From Debaryomyces hansenii CBS767 (taxonomy: Eukaryota > Ascomycota > Pichiomycetes > Serinales > Debaryomycetaceae): a DNA stretch of 64,000 nt. Each line of letters begins with the position of its first letter. Position 1 is the stretch's first letter. The stretch spans positions 62,001 to 126,000 of the forward strand of contig NC_006048.2 of assembly GCF_000006445.2 (NCBI RefSeq), written 5' to 3'. Of this stretch, positions 8,985-20,067 are shown in pieces. The notes under the pieces are model-generated. The model saw only the letters and a program-made list of their open reading frames with translations. It was not told the DNA's origin and did not search any database. Made by a program: the position numbers and the translations under genes.

Positions 8985-9971
8985 AATCTAAGTAGAGTAT
9001 TTAGTTTCTTGAATTCTTCCGGTATGAGCACAGTTTTATTTTTACAAATAATACATTTTCACAAATTTCAGATCGTCCCAATTCCATAGACAAATTCAAG
9101 ACTGACATAATTCTAATTATTATTGAATATGAATATCAAAAACTGTAACGGTAGTGTAGATAACAGACTCCACTCTGTGTGGTAAGGAGATGATATAGTC
9201 GGGACCTGTAGACTCAATTAGATCATGTGCAAAATTACTATGTATCATATATGAGAAAAGAGGAATTCAGGTGAAGATTGATACCAATTACTGTCTGACC
9301 AATTCAATCTCATTTCAGGTAGGTTTTGTTTTGCTCTTTCGTTCGCATTGGTTGATTTCGACCATATAGGGTAATAATATAGAAGAAACGATTTGAGACT
9401 ATAAAAATATTAAGCTAAATGGTTAAGACATTCGATCAACAATAGAGCTTCATTATTGTTTTCTTGCTTCATATTGATTGTTATGAAAGATTGCTAAGCC
9501 GCTAAAATAATCACAGTCATAGTTATTGGTCTCAAGGATTTTTCTGTCTGAAATTCTCAGTTTCCTATAGAAAAAGAGCAGGGCTACCAGACTTAGACAC
9601 CATGATAAGTATACTCACTGATAATTAAACAAAACTTTAAATTAATACGTGCTAAATTTTAGGGATTCCGTCAATTGTTTATGTCCTAAACATGCAGCAC
9701 CGGACCTATTAAAGCCAGCTAATTAGTAAAAACATACTGCACTCAGAAAAATTCTCATGCTAGATTTGTTCTATCGAGGTCTGCAGTACTGAATTTCATT
9801 GTAAATTTATTTCCAAAAGCAAAATAATAAGAACATATGCTCAAATGACTACAAAGAAACCGAGGAAGTAACAAATCACAAGGAGAAGAAAGTGCGGGGA
9901 TAACATATAAATATATATATAGTTCTATCTTAGTAGTAATATAGTAAAAATAACTACATACAGTTAACAAT
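8985..9971. other. Intergenic, promoter of the sphingolipid hydroxylase locus
   Basis: This spacer of 987 bases has no supported gene. A run of alternating A and T at about 9905-9922 is a possible TATA region some 50 bases before the hydroxylase ATG. A long minus-strand frame overlapping its right end (9755-10300) is the shadow of the coding region. Confidence 0.5.
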
Positions 9972-11133
9972 ATGTCTGACGGTCTGAAAGGAATATTTAG
10001 TACATTTTCCAAGGAAGAACTTTCTAAACATAACCAAAAAGATGATTGCTGGGTATCTTTGAACCATCGTAAAGTATACGATATCACGGGGTTCGTTTCA
10101 AACCATCCAGGTGGTGTACCACTACTTTTAAAATATGGTGGTAAAGATGTGACACAAATTCTTGCGGGGGGGACCAAAGAATAGGAGTCATGTCCATTCC
10201 AATACAGCATATGAGATTCTAGAGGATGGGATGTTCGTAGGTATATTAGTAAATGCCAGCGAACAAGAAAGACTCGACGATGGGGATGAAGATTTAGCAA
10301 GTTCGTTTAGAAATGAATTGCCAACATTCGATCTTATGACAAAGGACACCGACGCTAAGAAAGATTTTGAGAGATACCGCTTTTTGGACATTGCAGAGCC
10401 ATTAATGCCCCAAATTATGAGCGCACATTGGACTAAGGATTTTTACTTGGACCAAGTTCATCGCCCACGTCATTGCTCCAAAGGTGCTAGAGTTTACCCT
10501 AACTCAATAGTGGATATCCTTTGTTCAAGAGTTCCTTGGTGGGCAATTTTAATATACTCTCCTATTGGAATTGCATCATTCATCGTTGGGAAAAGATCAT
10601 TAGCTGAATTAGGTGCGCTGAACGATATTTACAAGTGGCTTTTAATAGGTTGTTTATTTTGGACTTTTGCTGAGTATATTCTTCACAGATTTATCTTCCA
10701 TATGGATAGATATTTGCCTGATTACAATCAAACATTGTTTGCTTTGCATTTCGCAATACACGGAGTCCATCATTTCTTACCTATGGACCCTGAAAGAATC
10801 GCTGCACCTCCACCAATGGTTTTACTTTTAAACTTCCTCTTATGGTATGTCTCATATGCGACAATGGGCCCAGCCTATGGGAATATTTTCTACGCTGGTG
10901 GTTTTGCAAGCTTCTTATGGTATGAAGAATTCCACATCTCGTTGCATACTAATCCTGAATTTTACCAATTTTGGACAGGCTGGTGGTCACATCATACTGA
11001 AATGAAGAGGTATCATTTACAACATCATTATAAAAACTACGACTGGGGTTACGGTGTGACTTCAAAGCTCTGGGATTTTCCATTCGGAACTGTATTAGAC
11101 TCTGCAGATGCAAATCAAGTTCATTCTAAATAG
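9972..11133 (+). pseudogene. SCS7: Sphingolipid/fatty-acid 2-hydroxylase, broken by one frameshift
   Basis: Two frames together make an SCS7/FAH1 protein, the ER enzyme that 2-hydroxylates the very long fatty acid of ceramide. The first (9972-10184) is a cytochrome b5 domain with the heme-binding NHPGG. The second, one base out of phase, begins near 10160 and contains the partner heme His (HVHSNTAYEIL), membrane segments and the di-iron histidine clusters HRFIFH, HGVHHF, HISLH and HLQHHY. The break is at a run of seven G (10166-10172); one base fewer would give about 386 residues, the family's normal length. Everything else looks conserved. This is therefore a sequencing error, a recent mutation or a frameshift site. 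An intron is unlikely, as no GTATGT-like site is seen there. Confidence 0.85.
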
Positions 11134-11492
11134 TTAGATCTGAGTAATTCGGTCTCTGTACATTTTATAGTATACAAATTATTTATTTATTGTAATTCGA
11201 GTGATGTAATTTCTGCGGTAAGTGATAATTTTTTATTGCCCAGCAAGTAGTTCCGACGCAACTTCGTTCATAATGCCAACTATTTATTATTAAGTAATCC
11301 GATTGATATAATGACACTTCGACAAAGAATTAGGAACTCATTTCGGCCGAAGTAATTCCAGATGAGTCCTTATCAATTAAGTGCGCGCAATAATTCCTTT
11401 GTTTTCTACCCGAGGGGTACAATTTCCTGCAAAGTATATAAAGACAGAAAAGCCATTCAGGGAGAGTTGTTTCAATCAGTAGATCAAACAAG
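11134..11492. promoter_or_regulatory. Intergenic, promoter of the short-chain dehydrogenase
   Basis: The spacer contains a stress-element core AGGGG (11413-11417) and a clear TATA box TATATAAAG (11435-11443) about 50 bases before the dehydrogenase ATG at 11493. This looks like a normal inducible yeast promoter, which suggests the downstream gene was recently functional. The small plus-strand frame at 11362-11556 overlaps the gene and is not supported. Confidence 0.5.
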
Positions 11493-12269
11493 ATGCAATT
11501 CTATAGCAAAGAACACGAAATTAAAGGTAAAGTCGCACTTATTACAGGAGGTGTGAAGAATCTTGGTGCTGCAACTGCGAAAGAGTTAGCTAGATGCGGA
11601 GCTAGTTTATTTTTGCACTACCATTCATCAAAAGATAATGACGCAGCAGAGAAGTTCAAACAGGAATTACAAAGTACATTCGACAACGTTAAAGTAGAGC
11701 TCTACCAAGGTGATTTGGATAAGGCAGCAGACTTGACTAAACTTTTCGATGCTGCCAAACAGAAGTTTCCTCAAGGAATCGATATTGCAGTCAATAATGT
11801 CGGGATGGTGTTAAAAAAGCCTATTAAAGACATCACTGAAGCTGAATTTGACCAAATGGATAATATCAATAACAAAACTGCTTTCTTTTTTGTCAAAGAG
11901 GCTGCCAAGAACGTTAATGATAACGGCAAAATTGTTTCTTTAGTTACGTCACTTTTGGCTGCCTACACCCCATTTTACTCTGCATACCAGGGTAATAAAT
12001 CAGGGGTTGAATACTATTCGAAGTCCGCTTCGTAAGAATTACAATCCAAGGGTATCTCCGTGAATTGTGTAGCTCCGGGGCCAATGGATACTCCATTTTT
12101 GTACGGACAGGAAACCAAGGAGGACGTTGAATTCTACAAAACATGCGGGTTACACAGTAGGTTGACTAAAATTGACGATATAGTTCCTATTATAAGATTT
12201 TTAGTTACTGAAGGCGGCTGGATTACCGGCCAAACAATCTATTGTTCTGGGGGTTTCACTGCCCATTAA
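11493..12269 (+). pseudogene. Short-chain dehydrogenase/reductase with one in-frame stop
   Basis: A single frame of 258 codons encodes a classical SDR, interrupted only by TAA at 12033-12035 (codon 181). Before the stop lie the NAD(P) motif TGGVKNLG (18-25), NNVG (101-104), and the active-site Tyr165 and Lys169 in YQGNK. After the stop the same frame continues with SVNCVAPGPMDTPF and the usual C-terminal GGWITGQTIYCSGG. The stop follows directly after the active-site helix, so a truncated product would lack the substrate loop and the last strand and should not fold. A single substitution, sequencing error or readthrough could explain it. Substrate unknown. The neighbouring aldehyde dehydrogenase on the same strand could act on its product. 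Confidence 0.8.
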
Positions 12270-12486
12270 ATAAATATTATTATATTTATATTCATATTTT
12301 ATTAGTACCGTATTCTTGAATAAATATTTCTGCCGAATTATGCAGCAATTTTTGATACGGAGTTCCGGAGTTAAAAAAAAAGTGTTGCAATCATTTCAGC
12401 GCAATAGCAATCTAGACTATTTTACTATAAATTGATGCAAATTATCTATCCATGTAGTACTTCTTAAGATCTTGCAAAAGATAAAC

Positions 12487-14001
12487 ATGGTTTCTACAAA
12501 TTTACCATTAGAAATCCCAATTACTTTACCAAATGGTATTAAATATACTCAACCAACAGGGTTATTCATTAATAATGAATTTGTGAGGTCTAAGCAGGGC
12601 AATAAGTTTGAAGTCCTTTCACCATCAACAGAAGAAGTAGTTACATCGGTATACGAAGCTCGTGAGGATGATGTGGATATAGCGGTGCAACATGCCCTGA
12701 GAGCATTTGAAGAATCTTCGTGGGCAAAAGCAGACCCCTGCCAGAGAGGTGCTGCATTATACAAATTAGCAAATTTAATTGAGGAGAACTTTGAAACAAT
12801 TGCCTCTATCGAAGCTATGGATAATGGTAAAGCTATAGGCAATGCAAAAGGAGATGTCACATTGGCAATTTCTGTTTTGAGGTCGACAGCTGGATTCTCT
12901 GATAAGATGTTGGGTTCTGTTATTGAAAGCGGTGACAGCCATTTTAATTTCACCAGACGTGAACCACTTGGTGTCTGTGGCCAAATTATTCCATGGAACT
13001 TTCCATTATTAATGTTCACTTGGAAAATAGCCCCAGCATTGGTAACGGGTAATTGCGTAGTTATAAAGTCTTCTGAAACAACCCCATTGTCTGCGTTGTA
13101 TGTTTCTAATTTGATTAAGGAAGCTAATTTATTTCCTCCTGGGGTGCTTAACGTCATAAGTGGATTTGGTAAATACACCGGTAATGCTATTACCGAGCAT
13201 CCTCTTATCAAGAAGGTTGCATTTACTGGTTCAACTGCAACAGGTAAAACTATCATGAGAAAGTGTGCAGAGAGTAATTTGAAGAAGGTCACCTTAGAAT
13301 TGGGAGGGAAATCGCCACATATAATCTTCAACGATGCTGATATGGACACAACATTGAAATCTGTGGTTACTGGCATCTTCTATAATTCAGGTGAAGTTTG
13401 TTCTGCTGGTTCACGTCTATATATTCAAGAAGGTATTTATGATGCATTTGTTGAAAAATTCGTACAAACTACTAAATCTGACGTTAAGGTAGGTGATCCA
13501 TTCTTACCAGATACTATTCAAGGTGCCCAAAATAGCGTTGATCAATTGGATAAGATTTTGAAATATATTCAGATCGGTACTGATGAAGGTGCAAAAATAT
13601 TGGCTGGTGGAGAAAGATTGCAAGGAAAGGGATACTTCATTAAACCAACTATTTTTGGTGATGTTAAAGAAGATATGAGAATCGTCCAGGAAGAAATCTT
13701 CGGTCCTGTTATAACAATTAGTAAATTCAAAACTACTGATGATGTTGTTCGTATGGCTAATAATACAGATTATGGTTTGGCTGCTGGTATTCAGACTTCA
13801 AACGTAAACAGAGCAATTGATGTTTCCCGTAGATTAAAGGCAGGCACCGTTTGGGTGAATACTTACAATGATTTCCATCCAATGGTTCCATTTGGCGGTT
13901 ATAACCTGTCTGGTATGGGAAGAGAGATGGGTGTAGAAGTATTACAAAACTATACCCAAACAAAGGCGGTTAGAATGAGTATTATTAAACCAAAAGATTA
14001 A
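12487..14001 (+). CDS. NAD(P)-dependent aldehyde dehydrogenase
   Basis: This 504-residue protein is a complete class 1/2 aldehyde dehydrogenase, related to yeast Ald4/5/6, and oxidises aldehydes such as acetaldehyde to acids. Visible motifs are the cofactor-binding [19 protein letters not shown] (Rossmann loop), the general base Glu271 in TLELGGKSP, the catalytic Cys305 in [11 protein letters not shown], and EEIFGPV near the C-terminus. The start was set at ATG 12487; the in-frame TTG five codons upstream is not used. No clear mitochondrial presequence is present ([15 protein letters not shown]), so it is probably cytosolic. It follows the broken SDR on the same strand, 217 bases away. Family is certain, physiological substrate not. 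Confidence 0.9.
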   Translation: MVSTNLPLEIPITLPNGIKYTQPTGLFINNEFVRSKQGNKFEVLSPSTEEVVTSVYEAREDDVDIAVQHALRAFEESSWAKADPCQRGAALYKLANLIEENFETIASIEAMDNGKAIGNAKGDVTLAISVLRSTAGFSDKMLGSVIESGDSHFNFTRREPLGVCGQIIPWNFPLLMFTWKIAPALVTGNCVVIKSSETTPLSALYVSNLIKEANLFPPGVLNVISGFGKYTGNAITEHPLIKKVAFTGSTATGKTIMRKCAESNLKKVTLELGGKSPHIIFNDADMDTTLKSVVTGIFYNSGEVCSAGSRLYIQEGIYDAFVEKFVQTTKSDVKVGDPFLPDTIQGAQNSVDQLDKILKYIQIGTDEGAKILAGGERLQGKGYFIKPTIFGDVKEDMRIVQEEIFGPVITISKFKTTDDVVRMANNTDYGLAAGIQTSNVNRAIDVSRRLKAGTVWVNTYNDFHPMVPFGGYNLSGMGREMGVEVLQNYTQTKAVRMSIIKPKD

Positions 14002-14155
14002 TATGTTTTTATGAAGTTTATAATGATAAATAAATGTATTCATTTAATTATGAGACCTTGAATTAAGATGGTCTACTTAATAATAATATTATAATCTTTA
14101 TCTTATCAATTAGGTCCAACGCAAGAGTAATTGAGGAAACCACTTCGAAGCCAAA

Positions 14156-15049
14156 CTAGAATTCAGATCCAAAAGTTCTTAGCAGCAAAAATAATTTTTC
14201 TTTCGTAGAGTCATCTCTTGAAATTATTGTATTATTCATTAATAAGTGGTTGATAAATTTACTCTCAATTTCATTAGGATCAATCTCAACCCAGGCAGTT
14301 GAATTTATTGAAGATACCACTAATTTATCTATCAACTCTATGCACACATTTACATTTTCTTGCAATTTCTCCTCTGTTATAACCTGTTGTGATTCCCAAT
14401 CACTTAGCGCCAAGTATTTGATGATAATTCGTTTTAAGTATGTGGATAGCAAATTTTCCGACTGACGTGCTTCATCTAGTTTAATATTCAACGCCCCTAT
14501 CTGCAGACCTTTCGATATTGGATCCAGCTCCATAGCACTAGTCTTTTGGTCAATTTCTTCCAACTTCTCTTGTTCAGTAATGTGTTTTTGATCTATTAAC
14601 TGTAATAACCGTTTATATTCTTCAACTAAAGCTTGCTTAGACGTTATTTCATAAGAATCAATTTCATTTTTCTTGTTCAAATGTATACTTGCTTCCGTTT
14701 GTTGTTGAATAAGACTATCAATTATTGACGATGCAGAGGCTATTCCAATAACATCGCTCTTATCCGACAAATATGGTAATCTTCCATATGTATCAGATAG
14801 CGCAATAATATCCTTTTTTAGAGAAATCAGATCTTCGTGTGATGTATTTTTGGTTTTTAAAATTAGCTTTTCAATTGAAACGTTAGCCTGGTTAATAAAC
14901 GAAGACACTAGGTGTATGTCATTTTCAAGTCTTCGGATATAGGTTGTTTGAATCTTAGCAGAATCTTCTATATTCCCCTTTTCCTCCTTAAGAGAAATCC
15001 CATTACCAGATAGTATTTCTTTCACTATATCAAGCCTTGTTCCATCCAT
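14156..15049 (-). CDS. Coiled-coil protein of unknown function
   Basis: This 297-residue protein is mostly helical and acidic. Heptad-like stretches are seen at about residues 25-75 and 120-210 (for example EEYKRLLQLIDQKHITEQEKLEEIDQ is split across the second one). The C-terminal third contains YLKRIIIKYLALSDWES and ends without a signal or membrane segment. The layout is reminiscent of small inner-kinetochore proteins of the CENP-K/Mcm22 kind, but I have no decisive motif and offer this only as a weak guess. A decayed copy of its C-terminal part lies at about 31790-32095, in the same orientation. Its ATG is 195 bases from the divergent TIM8 gene. Confidence 0.7.
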   Translation of the reverse strand: MDGTRLDIVKEILSGNGISLKEEKGNIEDSAKIQTTYIRRLENDIHLVSSFINQANVSIEKLILKTKNTSHEDLISLKKDIIALSDTYGRLPYLSDKSDVIGIASASSIIDSLIQQQTEASIHLNKKNEIDSYEITSKQALVEEYKRLLQLIDQKHITEQEKLEEIDQKTSAMELDPISKGLQIGALNIKLDEARQSENLLSTYLKRIIIKYLALSDWESQQVITEEKLQENVNVCIELIDKLVVSSINSTAWVEIDPNEIESKFINHLLMNNTIISRDDSTKEKLFLLLRTFGSEF

Positions 15050-15244
15050 TTATGTAATGATTTAAGTATATAAGAGATGTTGTATACTTATTACGCTTAA
15101 ATTATGTGGTATTGATTAGAGAGGTATCACGAGTTTATCATTTGCACCTGCTTTGTCCGTATGAAAAATTTGAAAATCGGTGAAATAATTTGAATATACC
15201 AGTAGTGATTTATATCGTAGAATCTATCTAATAAATAATAAATC

Positions 15245-15517
15245 ATGTCACAAATATCCCAAACTGCTTTAGCTAGCCTCGATGAGTCATCAAGAAAAGA
15301 TATCATGCAATTTATTGAGTCTGAGAATTCCAAATCCAAAGTCCAAATGTCTATTCATAACTTCACTGATATGTGTTTCAAAAAATGTAATGCCAATAAA
15401 CCAATAACCAGTGGTACTTTAGATTCAAGCGAAGAGCAATGTTTAACTAATTGTTTGAATAGATTCTTGGATACTAATATTAAAGTTGTTCAAGCTTTAC
15501 AAGGTGCTCAAAAATAA
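15245..15517 (+). CDS. TIM8: Mitochondrial intermembrane-space chaperone Tim8
   Basis: This 90-residue protein has the twin CX3C motif of small Tims: Cys44/Cys48 (CFKKC) and Cys66/Cys70 (CLTNC), with 17 residues between the pairs. With Tim13 it forms a hexameric chaperone that carries hydrophobic precursors, for example Tim23, across the intermembrane space; the cysteines make two internal disulfides via the Mia40 pathway. The NF-TDMCFKKC segment and a length near 90 residues fit Tim8 rather than Tim9, Tim10 or Tim13. ATG at 15245. Confidence 0.92.
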   Translation: MSQISQTALASLDESSRKDIMQFIESENSKSKVQMSIHNFTDMCFKKCNANKPITSGTLDSSEEQCLTNCLNRFLDTNIKVVQALQGAQK

Positions 15518-15630
15518 TCAATGATAGTTTGAATGAATATTTATTTACAATTTATATATCCTGTATCATTAGGTGTTTTTATATAGTTTTAACCCAGTCT
15601 TGTAAATATAAAGAATATGATTAAACAAAA

Positions 15631-17349
15631 TTATTCCAATGGAAAATTTACGTCTGGATTTGCCTTGAGAATCTGTTTGAGATCAGTCTGTAAATTTTCA
15701 AATTCAATCGCCTGACAGTTCTTTGATAACTGAATTAATAGTTTACAATTCAAATCACATAGACCCAGTACGTCAACATTAGAATGTTCGACGAGATTAT
15801 GTTTAAGTCGTTTCTGTAATATTGTCCAAACTGCTAAAAAGTCGTACTTATAATTAAGGATTAATTTCAAGCCTTCTCTATCGTTGAGCAGTTTAAATGA
15901 TTGAAGAATGGAACTTTGAACATTTAATGCCGATTTAATGCAATTTACTCCTTCGATTCCTTCTTCGAAAATATCTGGATTACTCATGACTTGGTTAATT
16001 GTAAAATTTAATCTGGAAAGGCAAATAAGAACATTAGTTTTCAAGTAATATTTTATGATTATATCTAGTTGATTAAACAAAAGTGACAAAAGCGGATAAT
16101 TTGAATTGGGTCCATTACTATTGTGTATGTGAGTTGCTGAACTAAGGATATTACCATTTATTAATTCAACTAAACTTAGGAAATTAGCTTCTTTTTTACA
16201 GTTAAGAACACATAGTTTAACAACAGTTGGGTATGCAATGGATAACAAGTAAAATGATTGATCAGATGGAGTTAAATTTGGCAAATAAGTTAAGCAAGTT
16301 TTACATGATTCAATTAATAAATCAACAAGTCCTGTTTTCAACAATATGTGTTGTTTATAATCTTTGCTATGATCAATCATAAGCATAAAATAGTTTAAAA
16401 GTTCACAGCTTTGGGCTTTCATTAGGGGATCATGATCATCAATTAAATTTAAAATGAACGAAGTTATTAATGGCCAAAATTGATTTAGATGCTCATTACT
16501 TGTTATTGTATAAATAACAAACCAGATCATAGAAATAGACTTCACCTTCGTAGATGATTTCCAAGCTTGCCTTTGATCTTCAGCAATAACTTCTGTCCTC
16601 GTTCCACCATACCCCAACTTCGGTCTAAGGCCTCCCTGTAACAACCTAGTGCTACCAGAATTTCCTATTGCGTATCCAGCCGGGGTTGTTTTAGGATTGG
16701 ATAACGAATTGCGTATATATTGACCTTTTGTAGACGATAAGTTTAATAATTCCGGCTTTAATTTTTTATCTATGTATAATGGAATCACACTGTGTATCAT
16801 ATCTCTTACCTTATTGTTATCAGCTATAAAGTTTTCTATAGTTTTCGAATTTAGTTCAGATGTCCAAGGAAGCTTTGGATGCATATGATATGATAGCGGC
16901 GCCAAAAGATTCAAAATTAGGGATTGGTCTGTAACGGATGAATCTTTAATACACGCCTTATATATTAGGGCGCATAACAACCTTAACCTATAATAAAAGT
17001 AATTCTCCGATTTGTGGCTATTAGCTGGGACTATCCAGTTCCAGTTCTGATTAGGTATATCTAAAGATGAAGTTACTTTGGAGCATAGTTCAACAAAATC
17101 TTGTTGCTTCTCCGTTTCCATAGATTCTTTGAAGATGGCAGCCTCCAAAACAAAGAACGCTGTGTTCTTTACTGATTGTTTCTTATGTAAAATCTGGTCC
17201 AGTAGCATTTTTGAGGTAAGGTTATATGGCTTGATTGTGTTTATATAAATCAAATCCATTTGGACCAGAGATAGTCTATTTTCTCCTATCGATCCTTCAT
17301 CTAATATACCCAGCAAGTTATCTAAGTTATCTAGCCATGAATCAGACAT
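15631..17349 (-). CDS. TTI2: Tti2-like protein (TTT/ASTRA complex)
   Basis: This 572-residue protein is helical and repeat-like (ARM/HEAT character) with no membrane segment or catalytic motif. The segment around NLIDDHDPLMKAQSCELLNYF resembles the most conserved block of the Tti2 family. Tti2 works with Tel2 and Tti1 as a co-chaperone that stabilises PIKK kinases such as Tor, Mec1 and Tel1. The assignment rests on that block and general architecture and is moderate. The protein is longer than S. cerevisiae Tti2 (about 420 residues). It is divergent to the pseudouridine gene, with 128 bases between the two ATGs. ATG at 17347-17349. Confidence 0.55.
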   Translation of the reverse strand: MSDSWLDNLDNLLGILDEGSIGENRLSLVQMDLIYINTIKPYNLTSKMLLDQILHKKQSVKNTAFFVLEAAIFKESMETEKQQDFVELCSKVTSSLDIPNQNWNWIVPANSHKSENYFYYRLRLLCALIYKACIKDSSVTDQSLILNLLAPLSYHMHPKLPWTSELNSKTIENFIADNNKVRDMIHSVIPLYIDKKLKPELLNLSSTKGQYIRNSLSNPKTTPAGYAIGNSGSTRLLQGGLRPKLGYGGTRTEVIAEDQRQAWKSSTKVKSISMIWFVIYTITSNEHLNQFWPLITSFILNLIDDHDPLMKAQSCELLNYFMLMIDHSKDYKQHILLKTGLVDLLIESCKTCLTYLPNLTPSDQSFYLLSIAYPTVVKLCVLNCKKEANFLSLVELINGNILSSATHIHNSNGPNSNYPLLSLLFNQLDIIIKYYLKTNVLICLSRLNFTINQVMSNPDIFEEGIEGVNCIKSALNVQSSILQSFKLLNDREGLKLILNYKYDFLAVWTILQKRLKHNLVEHSNVDVLGLCDLNCKLLIQLSKNCQAIEFENLQTDLKQILKANPDVNFPLE

Positions 17350-17477
17350 AGTTCATTTGAAACTAATTGTATTAAAGAGGTGAATTTCAAAATTGTGTAC
17401 AGAATTTTTTCAATTGAATCGTATTTTTACTCCATCAATTTATTTACATTTCATTTCAAATAGTGATCCATGAAATC

Positions 17478-19987
17478 ATGGTATTATCGTTTATTAATAT
17501 GAAGCAACATAAACATTACTTATCAAGATGTCAATTCGCCATAACTACAAAGTTGAGAAGAAATTTTGTTTCAATTCCTTTAGTAATTTCGGAAGAAATA
17601 CAACAAACTTTGAATGATAAACAGAAGCCAATTGTCTCCTTAGAATCAACAATTATCACTCATGGATTGCCCTATCCTGATAATTTATCTATGGCAACTG
17701 AAGTGGAGAGAATAATTAGGGCCAATGGTGCAGTTCCAGCTACATGTGCTTTTATAGAGGGAATACCGTATGTTGGATTAACATCACACCAACTTGAATA
17801 TTTATCCGAACAGGCTTCAAAGAAGGAAATAAATAAGGTTTCTCGTCGGGATATTGGATATACTATGGCCAATAAGGTAAACGGTGGTACCACCATTGCA
17901 CTGACAATGATTTTATCTCATTTAGCAGGAATCAAAGTATTCGCTACCGGTGGATTAGGGGGAGTTCATAAAGACGGGCATTTAACAATGGATGTTTCTG
18001 CTGATTTAACTGAATTAGGCAGAACTCCAGTATCTGTCGTATGCGCCGGACCAAAATCAATTTTGGATATTGGTTTAACTATGGAGTATTTGGAAACACA
18101 AGGTGTCTTCGTTGGCACGTATAACGATAATAATAGAACCAGGATTGAAATCCCTGGCTTTTACTGTCGTGATTCAGGAATTCAATCGCCATATTCATTT
18201 AATTCATTTGTTCAAGCTGCGTCAATAATTCATAGTCAAAATAATTTGATGTCTTTAAAGTCTGGGAATGTCTTTTGCATCCCCCCACCTGAGGATTCAG
18301 CCTTGCCTTCGGAACTTATTAATAATATAATTGAAAAAGCTAATGAAGAAGCAAAAGAAAAAGGTATAAGGGGAAAAAATTTAACCCCATTTTTATTAAG
18401 CAAAATTGCTAATGATACTAAGGGAAAATCAGTTGAATGCAACATTAATTTTGTCTACAATAACGCTGTATCTGCAACTAAAATTGCTAAAGAATTACTT
18501 TTATTGGAAAATAATAGTGAGCCTAATGTATGTTATTAAAGTTTGTATTTTATTATGATTTAATTGTCTTTATACTAATTGTTATTTAGAATTACAAATC
18601 AAATTCCGGAACTAAAGAATATTTGTCAAAGCCAGGAAATGGAACGTCTGACACCTCGATACCTGTAAGTAAAGAGAATATTACTATTACAAATGTTACT
18701 GATCATGTGAATGCAGTAATAATAGGATCCATTGCTCTTGATACAATCAGTCGACTTAATTCTCTTACTACTATGAATGATTCAAATCCAGGTCAAACAA
18801 GATCCTCGATGGGTGGCGTGGGATATAATGTCTCGTTAGCTTGTAAATATGGATTAGAATCGCCTTCTTGTTCATCAGAAAATATAGACCGGTCATCTTA
18901 TAGGTTTGTATCCGTTGTTGCAAACGATTTTGCCGGTAGATCCTTGCTCAAGCATTTAGACTCTAATAAGGTCGATACTTCAGGAATAAAAATCATCAAA
19001 GATAGCAAAAATTCAACTGCTCAATATTCTTCAATACATAATACCAATGGTGAACTACTTGTGGCCTGTGCTGACATGGCTATAATTGAAGAAGACTTTA
19101 TTACTGAGCATACTGTGACTCAATTAGCTAGAGCAAAACCAGATTGCATAGTTCTAGACTGCAATATATCTTCATCTGCAATGAGTAATATATTACAGTA
19201 TATTAGGAACAATCTAGAAAAAACAAAAGTGATAATAGAGCCAACGTCAGCTCCTAAAGCAGCAAGATTATCGCATGTTAATAGCAAGAATTTAAAGGTT
19301 TTTCCTAATAATATAATCCTGTTAGTCTCTCCGACGGTGGCAGAGTTGAATACATTTCATTCTTCGTTTAGTAATCGGGAATTATTTGATGATTATGACG
19401 AGTGGTTCCCATTATTGGATACGTTAGGAGTTGATTCGTTGTTTAGAGAGAAGTTGAATAAACAAGCACAGCAGTATGAGGTTTTGAGGGAAGGCTTAAA
19501 GCGTGGATTTTTGCAGCAATCATTTCAATTATTACCCTATTTACCGAATATACTACTTAAATTGGGCCCAAGTGGGCTACTATATATAGGTCTTTCAACA
19601 AGTATCGGTGATTATTCTTCGATCCCAACCACTTCCGATTACTGCCCCGAGTTTACAATTACTACTAATGGAAAAGAATTTATTGACAGTGACGGGAAAA
19701 GCAAAAAAATGGGAATAGTTATTCAATATTTCCCTATTCCGGAAGTAAATAAAAATTTGAAGGTTAAAAATGTTACTGGTGCTGGCGATTCGTTATTGGG
19801 GTATCTAACTGCTAGATTACTGCTTTCAAGTAAAAATATTGTAGGCAAAGCATGGTTAGAACCAGAAATAAATAGAATTGAGGATGAATGGTTTAAATGG
19901 GAATCTATCTACAAGGCACAAATCTCAAGTGGTTTATCATTGCAAAGTAATGAAGCTATAAGTCCAGAAATAGCTAAAATCAAATAG
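17478..19987 (+). CDS. Bifunctional pseudouridine glycosidase-kinase, one intron
   Basis: Exon 1 (17478-18527, 350 codons) encodes a pseudouridine-5'-phosphate glycosidase with Glu56 in VSLESTIITHG, ATGGLGGVH (157-164), Asp173 and the catalytic Lys193 in CAGPKSILDIG. Exon 2 (18590-19987, 465 codons) encodes a PfkB sugar kinase starting at NAVIIGSIALDT and ending with the anion-hole motif VTGAGDS. The second frame has no ATG at its start. The 18528-18589 intron joins both at a codon boundary, giving about 815 residues. S. pombe and other fungi have such a fused protein. The kinase should phosphorylate pseudouridine, and the glycosidase should split the product into uracil and ribose 5-phosphate. 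The basic, Arg-rich first 30 residues look like a mitochondrial presequence. The GTG upstream at 17463 is not used. Confidence 0.88.
18528..18589 (+). other. Spliceosomal intron, 62 bases
   Basis: The 5' site GTATGT (18528-18533), branch site TACTAAT (18573-18579) and 3' site TTTAG ending at 18589 all match yeast consensus, with 10 bases from branch site to acceptor. Unspliced RNA would end translation at TAA 18537-18539. Splicing is phase 0 and joins glycosidase to kinase. Confidence 0.85.
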
Positions 19988-20067
19988 ATTACACAAAATC
20001 GTGCGAATAAATCAATTATAAAATAGTAAAATAATCTAAATAGTATAAGAATTCATTGACGATAAAT

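Noticed and set aside
10160..10190. Intron in place of the SCS7 frameshift
   Set aside because: No GTATGT-like donor, branch site or suitable acceptor lies near the break; the G7 run explains it more simply.
9755..10300. 181-codon minus-strand frame
   Set aside because: It lies opposite the cytochrome b5 half of the SCS7 gene and shows no family features; a shadow frame.
12549..13376. 275-codon minus-strand frame
   Set aside because: It is fully antisense to the conserved aldehyde dehydrogenase; the sense frame carries all motifs.
18623..19987. Separate pseudouridine kinase gene starting at TTG 18623
   Set aside because: TTG is not a normal start in yeast and a clean intron joins this frame to the glycosidase, so one spliced gene is the better model.
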